A stretch of 18,518 nucleotides of DNA, from positions 1-18,518 of the forward strand of contig CAZVFT010000052.1 of NCBI GenBank assembly GCA_964626495.1. Direction: 5' to 3'. The stretch comes from JACNLN01 sp964626495. Its GTDB lineage: Bacteria > Fidelibacterota > Marinisomatia > Marinisomatales > CAZVFT01. The first letter of the stretch is position 1. Each line of letters opens with the position of its first letter. A program made the translations under genes and the position numbers. The notes under the pieces were generated by a model. That model was not told where the DNA came from and made no database searches. It was given only the letters and a program-made list of their open reading frames with translations. Positions 14,217 to 18,518 of the stretch are shown here, piece after piece.

Positions 14217-14783
14217 TTATTCCACAGAGGTTGTATCTACTTTCTCTTCAGGTTCTGGTGGTTTTGGCTTTTGTCCCCAATAAGTTGGTCGAGTTTGAAG
14301 TTGGTATATGACGTTTGTGTTGGTTTGATAGACGTTGGGGTTATTCCCGATCCTTACGTAATTTCGGTTATAATTAGACTTGGAACGACCAAATATAACT
14401 CTATTCAATGTATCGCCTGCATCATTTAAAAGAGTTAATAAAGTTCCAGTGGAATCATCCACTGAATATGTAGCCCATTTCTCTGGATTTCTTGAAATAA
14501 TGGACTGACGTTTTGTGGTGAAAACATTGGTAAAAAAATTATCTACCTGTCTTCTTTTAATTACCAGTGAGTCATGTCCTACAATCTGCCAAATTGTATC
14601 CATCCTGGTAATTTCTAATTTATTCCCCTCTTTTTCGATAATAATGTTGAAAACATCATCTGGATTACAAGTAAAAAGGTTTTCAGATTGAGTAGTGTGT
14701 TTCTTCTGCCCCATATGGTTGATTAAAAATAAAATTATTAAAATAACTACTGCTCCAAGCGGGATTTTCATTTTCTTAGTCAT
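14217..14783 (-). CDS. DUF4340 protein, ABC transporter accessory
   Basis: A membrane-anchored protein of 188 residues with a single N-terminal helix (IPLGAVVILIILFLINHMG, about 7-25) and an exported domain. The domain has the DUF4340 pattern: I-E-K-x-x-x-x-L-x-I-x-R...W-x-I at about 49-67, then VDNFFTNVFTTKRQSIIS and VIFGRS. The C-terminus is Pro- and Glu-rich (PKPPEPEEK). DUF4340 proteins are commonly encoded next to GldG-type auxiliary proteins and ABC-2 exporters, as here. This one is short; many have two or more copies of the domain. It is the last gene of the operon. GGAGG lies six bases upstream and the ATG overlaps the upstream stop by eight bases (ATGACTAA), so coupling is likely. 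Confidence 0.85.
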   Translation of the reverse strand: MTKKMKIPLGAVVILIILFLINHMGQKKHTTQSENLFTCNPDDVFNIIIEKEGNKLEITRMDTIWQIVGHDSLVIKRRQVDNFFTNVFTTKRQSIISRNPEKWATYSVDDSTGTLLTLLNDAGDTLNRVIFGRSKSNYNRNYVRIGNNPNVYQTNTNVIYQLQTRPTYWGQKPKPPEPEEKVDTTSVE

Positions 14784-16293
14784 ACATCTCCTCCAGCATT
14801 TTCGATTGTTTCGATTGACGTTTCATTCGAAATATTCCAAAGCTAATAATCAGGAGAGATGGTAAAATTATATTTGCCCATTTCCATCGCTTCTTAGCAC
14901 TGTCAGTAATTTCCTGAAGAGGACGGTTAGTGATTTCTCTGGATCGAAGAGCAATGAGCTCCCTGTCACCCATAAGGAAGTCCACAGCGTTCATTAAAAA
15001 TATATGATTTTCCGGTATCGAACCTCCACCGCTATCTAACAGAAAACGAGAGTCAGAGATCAGAATCATTTGACTTACCACCCCGGTCTCTTCATCAATA
15101 ATTTCTGATCGAGCAGCTACCGTCTTTCTTGGTTTGTTTAACCGAGTCAGGGATGGGTTCATTTTAGGATCGGGATTTAGGTTGAAATACCCAGACATCA
15201 TGGATGAATTATCAGAGGTTGTCATCAATGGTGTTACTGTAACGTTTCTACCATCAGGTATAGAATCAAGTTGAATTTCACTTGGAAAAATTAGTTGACA
15301 TTGTTCCAGTCCGTTAACGAGAGGTTCATCCTGATTAAACGATCGAATGATAGGGATAAATGGATATTCCATGGGTACATTCATCCGGATAAATCCCATG
15401 TTCTGCTGGACAGAGACATGTCCACAAGTTCGGTCTAAGACGAGGTTGTCTACCAGGTAAAAGCCATAACTTTTAAGGAGGTCAAAAATATCCGAAATAA
15501 TTACGTTTGCCTGTTGTTTCTGAAGTTCAGCTTTGACTCGATTTTGGGAAATAAACACATTTCCACCACGTGAGATAAATTCTTTTAGGTTTGTTCTCAC
15601 ATCCTCCGAGAGGGAATCTTCTACACCACTCACTAAAATTACATCTACGTCATCAGGAACGTTATTAGTAAGATTGATATTACGCACCTGATAACGCTGT
15701 CTCAGGAGTGTTTCAACATTCTGTGTACTGAGATCACGATTATCTGTCTTGGCGATGGCTACGATCCTTTTATCTTTCTCCACCAACTTTTTAATCTTAG
15801 TAGTGATTTCATATTCAAGACCCGTAGTAGTCTGGATAAGAGGAATAATCTCCTGCTGATCTTCGTAAAGGATTACCATCCCCATATAAACCTTTTTCAC
15901 CTCTAGCTTATCTTTTTCAATGACCTGTACTTGTACCGGTTGTATGCCAGATTTCTGAGCTTCCTTTCCTAATTCTTCATCCGATTCTGGCTGATAAAAC
16001 TCAAATCGAATATCACCATCAGAATAAGCTGCATATTCCTCAAGGATATCCTGGAGATAACGGCGGTTGTTTCCATACCTGCCAGGTAGGTTATCTGAGA
16101 AGTAAACTTTCATCGTCAGAAGGTCATCAATTTTATTTACTACCAAACGGCTTGATTCTGAAAGGGAGTACATCTTATTTTCTGTCAGATCAAAGCGAAT
16201 GAACCAGTTTCTACCAATGATATTTACAAGAACAAGAGCCACCACAATAATTAAGGCGGGAAAAATGACTGATTTTTTTATATCCATTATCAT
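14776..16293 (-). CDS. gldG: GldG-like ABC transporter auxiliary protein
   Basis: A membrane protein with an extracytoplasmic domain between an N-terminal helix (VIFPALIIVVALVLVNIIG) and a C-terminal helix (WANIILPSLLIISFGIF). The N-terminus continues WFIRFDLTENKMYSLSE, a hallmark of the GldG/ABC_transp_aux family. The middle has an ADC-like region with ISRGGNVFIS (glutamine-amidotransferase-like fold, no catalytic triad seen). Flavobacterium GldG works with GldA and GldF in gliding and type IX-associated functions, but homologues occur in many non-gliding bacteria. I start at the ATG at 16293 because GGAG lies exactly six bases before it; ATGs at 16305 and 16287 are worse spaced. This gives 505 residues and a two-base gap after the permease stop. 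The symbol is by similarity only. Confidence 0.85.
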   Translation of the reverse strand: MIMDIKKSVIFPALIIVVALVLVNIIGRNWFIRFDLTENKMYSLSESSRLVVNKIDDLLTMKVYFSDNLPGRYGNNRRYLQDILEEYAAYSDGDIRFEFYQPESDEELGKEAQKSGIQPVQVQVIEKDKLEVKKVYMGMVILYEDQQEIIPLIQTTTGLEYEITTKIKKLVEKDKRIVAIAKTDNRDLSTQNVETLLRQRYQVRNINLTNNVPDDVDVILVSGVEDSLSEDVRTNLKEFISRGGNVFISQNRVKAELQKQQANVIISDIFDLLKSYGFYLVDNLVLDRTCGHVSVQQNMGFIRMNVPMEYPFIPIIRSFNQDEPLVNGLEQCQLIFPSEIQLDSIPDGRNVTVTPLMTTSDNSSMMSGYFNLNPDPKMNPSLTRLNKPRKTVAARSEIIDEETGVVSQMILISDSRFLLDSGGGSIPENHIFLMNAVDFLMGDRELIALRSREITNRPLQEITDSAKKRWKWANIILPSLLIISFGIFRMKRQSKQSKMLEEMYD

Positions 16294-16295
16294 CT

Positions 16296-17009
16296 CTATC
16301 TCCATTTCCTTATTTCAATATTCTGGACTGTCAGAAAGAGAAAGAATCCGATGACAGATGCAAAATAAATGAGATTTCTGGAATCGATGACCCCACGTGA
16401 AATATTAGATAAGTGATAATCCACGCTGATGTACTGCACAATTCCAGAGATTGATACAGGAACAAATAGCAGCAGCTTATCCATCAGAAAAAAGACCAGT
16501 ACGATAAAAACACCAATAATAAATGCCACTACTTGGTTCTCTGTTACGCTACTTGCAAAAATTCCGATAGAGGCATAAAACGCACCCACAAGAGCCAAAC
16601 CAAAATAACCGGTGAAAACAGCCCCAAAATCGATGTTAGCTCCAACACTTACAAGAGTGATAAAGTGAACTAATGTGGCAACTAATCCCAGGAAGATCAG
16701 ACTAAGAACTGCCAGAAATTTCCCAATGACATATTCGCTGTTTTTCAGTGGTAGAGTAGAGATGACTTCTATAGTACCAAGATTCCTCTCTCGAGCAATA
16801 AGTCCCATAGCTATTGCAGGGATGAAAAAGAGATATACAATAGGTACAATACTGAAAAGTGAGCGCAAATCTGACTGGTTGATAAGAAAGAAGGTATTTG
16901 TAAAAAAATAGCCATTAACGATAGCAAATATGACAAGGAAAATATATGCCATAGGACTATTGAAATACGCCCGCATCTCCTTTAAAAATATTGTTTTTAC
17001 ATTAGACAT
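16296..17009 (-). CDS. gldF: ABC-2 type permease, GldF-like
   Basis: The membrane subunit of an ABC exporter; six hydrophobic segments can be seen. It begins MSNVKTIFLKEMRAYFNSP, the typical start of ABC-2 permeases (a helix with K-E-x-x-x-Y-F before the first membrane span). RERNLGTIEVISTLPL (about 70-90 region) is the family's cytoplasmic coupling segment. The rest is hydrophobic and ends near NIEIRKWR. Length (237 residues) suits GldF. A first ATG at 17015 abuts GGGAG with no spacer, while the ATG at 17009 lies six bases after GGAG, so I use 17009. It overlaps the ATPase stop by eight bases (ATGTCTAA). The substrate is unknown; the GldG-like partner suggests an envelope role. Confidence 0.88.
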   Translation of the reverse strand: MSNVKTIFLKEMRAYFNSPMAYIFLVIFAIVNGYFFTNTFFLINQSDLRSLFSIVPIVYLFFIPAIAMGLIARERNLGTIEVISTLPLKNSEYVIGKFLAVLSLIFLGLVATLVHFITLVSVGANIDFGAVFTGYFGLALVGAFYASIGIFASSVTENQVVAFIIGVFIVLVFFLMDKLLLFVPVSISGIVQYISVDYHLSNISRGVIDSRNLIYFASVIGFFLFLTVQNIEIRKWR

Positions 17010-17946
17010 ATGCATCTCCCGACACCGTCAGACTGCGGAAGACATCTTCCAGGTTGGTGGTGTGTGGTGTCATTTTAAGGATTATCCAGCCAGATGAGAC
17101 AGCATACTCAAAAAGCGCCTCCCTAGGATCAATATCTCGGCTGTATTCCAGTTGAATTAGATGACTGCCGTTTTTTTCTTCCGTCTTCAGCAGATTTACT
17201 TTGGGAATAGCCATAGTCAGCTGATTCAATGTCTCATTGGTGGCTTTTCTTACCTCCATTGTCAAGTGAATGTTACCCATAAAGTTACTTATTAACTTCT
17301 CACTTGTACCATCGGCAACAATCTCTCCTTTGTGAATGATCATAATGCGGTTAACTGTTGCCTGAATCTCCTGAAGGATATGGCTTGATATTAGAACCAA
17401 TTTTTCCCGCCCCAACTCTTTTATGAGTTCGCGAATCTCAACAATCTGGTTTGGATCAAGTCCCGAAACAGGTTCATCTAAAATGAGTATAGAGGGATCA
17501 TGAATCATAGTTGTTGCCAGACCAATTCTCTGTTTATAACCTTTTGAGCAGTTTGAAATTTGCCTGTGGATAACACCTTTAAGGCCACACTGTTCTATTA
17601 CTCGATTCAAAGCCTCACGGAACTGCTTTCCATTAATATTCCTGATACTCGCCACAAAAGCCAAAAAATCATACACTTTCATTTCTGGGTAGAGAGGATT
17701 GAATTCAGGGAGATAGCCTATCTGTTTCTGGATTTCAAAAGTGTGTTCAGTTATATCCATATCATTTACCATTACCTCACCAGAATTAGCAACAAGGTAA
17801 CCTGTTATCATCCTCAGTGTTGTGGTTTTACCGGCACCATTTGGTCCAACGAATCCAACAATCTCTCCATCGTTGATTTCGAAGTTGATATTTTTTACCG
17901 CCTCTATTGTCCCATAATTTTTAGAGAGGTTTGTAACTTTTATCAT
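17002..17946 (-). CDS. gldA: ABC transporter ATP-binding protein, GldA-like
   Basis: The nucleotide-binding subunit of the exporter, cytoplasmic. All core motifs are visible: Walker A GPNGAGKTT (34-42), the region GYLPEFNPLY (77-86) where the usual Q-loop Gln is replaced by a Glu, signature SNCSKGYKQRIGLA (131-144; Cys in place of the usual Leu before SKG), Walker B ILILDEP (153-159), D-loop SGLDP, and H-loop SSH (187-189). A C-terminal extension of about 100 residues (after 215) is usual for the GldA/DUF4162 type. AAGGAG lies 12 bases before the ATG, a long spacer. It is the first gene of a four-gene operon whose promoter must lie beyond 17950. The symbol is by similarity and by the GldF/GldG order. 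Confidence 0.92.
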   Translation of the reverse strand: MIKVTNLSKNYGTIEAVKNINFEINDGEIVGFVGPNGAGKTTTLRMITGYLVANSGEVMVNDMDITEHTFEIQKQIGYLPEFNPLYPEMKVYDFLAFVASIRNINGKQFREALNRVIEQCGLKGVIHRQISNCSKGYKQRIGLATTMIHDPSILILDEPVSGLDPNQIVEIRELIKELGREKLVLISSHILQEIQATVNRIMIIHKGEIVADGTSEKLISNFMGNIHLTMEVRKATNETLNQLTMAIPKVNLLKTEEKNGSHLIQLEYSRDIDPREALFEYAVSSGWIILKMTPHTTNLEDVFRSLTVSGDAYV

Positions 17947-18239
17947 TGATTTATTATTCTCCTTAACCGTTTCAAAAATAGAAAAAAATTTATTTTTTTA
18001 TAAACATTAATGAAAAAATGGTTCCATAATTACTTTTTCGGGGGCAAAAAATAATATATTTATAAAAAAGTGTCAAAGAAAAAATTGAAAAAATCGAATT
18101 GTATTGGAAAATAACGGGGGTAATTTATTAACATTAAGGCAGTATTATATTGAAATGTGATTGAATTAACGATCTTATAGAAAGCATCTTAGATCCTTAA
18201 TATCGCCAAGGATATTTCAAATTTGATTAAATCATCAGC

Positions 18240-18266
18240 CGCCAAGATCGCGAAGATTCACTAAGG
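18240..18266. repeat. Three phased 9-bp units (CGCCAAGAT type)
   Basis: CGCCAAGAT, CGCGAAGAT and TCACTAAGG run without gaps, sharing an x-x-C-x-A-A-G-x pattern. Another CGCCAAG lies at 18204-18210. Short AAG-phased units of this kind are seen as dispersed repeats in many environmental bacterial genomes (general recall, not a search). Confidence 0.5.
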
Positions 18267-18370
18267 AAAAACCAAAATTTGCGTAAATATTTAACCCACC
18301 TAATATTTTCTGAATCGATTCATATGTCCATTTTTATATCGATAGTTTGTGTTTCTTTATGTTCTTCCTC

Positions 18371-18424
18371 CTCTATAGGTCACGCAGGACTCCCCGGGAG
18401 AGACTCTACTGGTCACGGAGTCCT
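18371..18424. repeat. Direct repeat interleaved with inverted repeat
   Basis: CTCTATAGGTCACG (18371-18384) recurs as CTCTACTGGTCACG (18404-18417), 12 of 14 bases matching, 33 bases apart. Interleaved, AGGACTCC (18386-18393) and GGAGTCCT (18417-18424) are a perfect 8-bp inverted repeat able to form a stem. The block is more GC-rich than its surroundings. Confidence 0.6.
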
Positions 18425-18472
18425 AGTGGGAGTGGTGAATATTGTGGTCTAACTATACCAGCCAAATAATTA

Positions 18473-18518
18473 GGGTCTGCTGAAAAACGATAAAAGCAAT
18501 AGATAACGGCTTGATATT
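18473..18518 (+). mobile_element. Probable end of an insertion sequence, cut by the window
   Basis: GGGTCTGCTGAAAAACG resembles the terminal inverted repeats of several DDE insertion sequences (IS5, IS1182 and IS4 relatives often begin with ...TCTGCTGAAAAA). The element would run rightwards out of the window, so neither transposase nor the other end can be checked. The family is not determined. Confidence 0.4.

Larger units (their letters stand above)
17947..18518. other. Non-coding right end, about 570 bases, structured
   Basis: No gene was found on either strand. The proximal part (17950-18180) is very AT-rich, should contain the promoter of the ATPase operon, and has two G-rich runs (near 18041 and 18116). 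Further right are phased 9-bp repeats, a direct plus inverted repeat block, and an apparent IS end at the window edge. Confidence 0.6.

Noticed and set aside
18371..18424. A possible minimal CRISPR array
   Set aside because: There are only two imperfect 14-bp copies, the intervening segment contains an inverted repeat, and no cas gene is seen.

Overview
The window is AT-rich bacterial chromosome, most likely from the FCB side of the tree, possibly Marinimicrobia or a relative. The case rests on a GldA/GldF/GldG-like transporter cluster followed by a DUF4340 protein, a YfiO-like TPR lipoprotein beginning CAYFNTFYNA, a NamZ-type (DUF1343) lipoprotein-era envelope enzyme, many exported proteins, and variable use of Shine-Dalgarno sites. 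This is inference from gene content, not a phylogenetic placement.

Left edge (1-2104): a broken insertion-sequence transposase on the minus strand (32-491) keeps a near-perfect ribosome binding site but has a frameshift and an early stop. Beside it, divergently, is an exported lipase of the staphylococcal/Geobacillus (family I.5) type with intact catalytic residues but altered metal sites. An IS remnant next to a Firmicutes-type enzyme suggests acquired DNA.

Centre left (2324-5473): an alanine-aminotransferase-like PLP enzyme, a class I methyltransferase with a degenerate SAM loop, a gene-poor gap with one possible 57-residue CxxC ORF, and a PlsC-like acyltransferase with an altered third motif. 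All are on the plus strand.

Centre (5495-9407): a two-gene minus-strand operon pairs a secreted NamZ-type exo-muramidase with a polytopic NagX/HGSNAT-like acyltransferase, which fits cell-wall sugar salvage. Divergent from it is a DUF1232 (YkvA) protein. It converges on a minus-strand pair: a small zinc ribbon and an exported PEGA-domain protein.

Centre right (9481-14044): a compact plus-strand operon of TPR lipoprotein, pyrK, pyrD (class 1B) and an RlpA-like lipoprotein. Two of its junctions share the same 11-nt overlap. A separate PilZ (c-di-GMP receptor) gene follows, with a very strong ribosome binding site and two abutting palindromes upstream.

Right (14217-17946): a minus-strand operon encodes ATPase, ABC-2 permease, GldG-like auxiliary protein and DUF4340 protein, all overlapping or nearly so. 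The last 570 bases hold no gene. They carry 9-bp phased repeats, a 14-bp direct repeat interleaved with an 8-bp inverted repeat, and, at the edge, a sequence resembling the end of an insertion sequence that continues outside the window.

I found no CRISPR array, RNA gene, or recognisable defence system. The most unusual items are the metal-site-divergent lipase, the mixed envelope/pyrimidine operon, the PilZ palindromes and the structured right edge.
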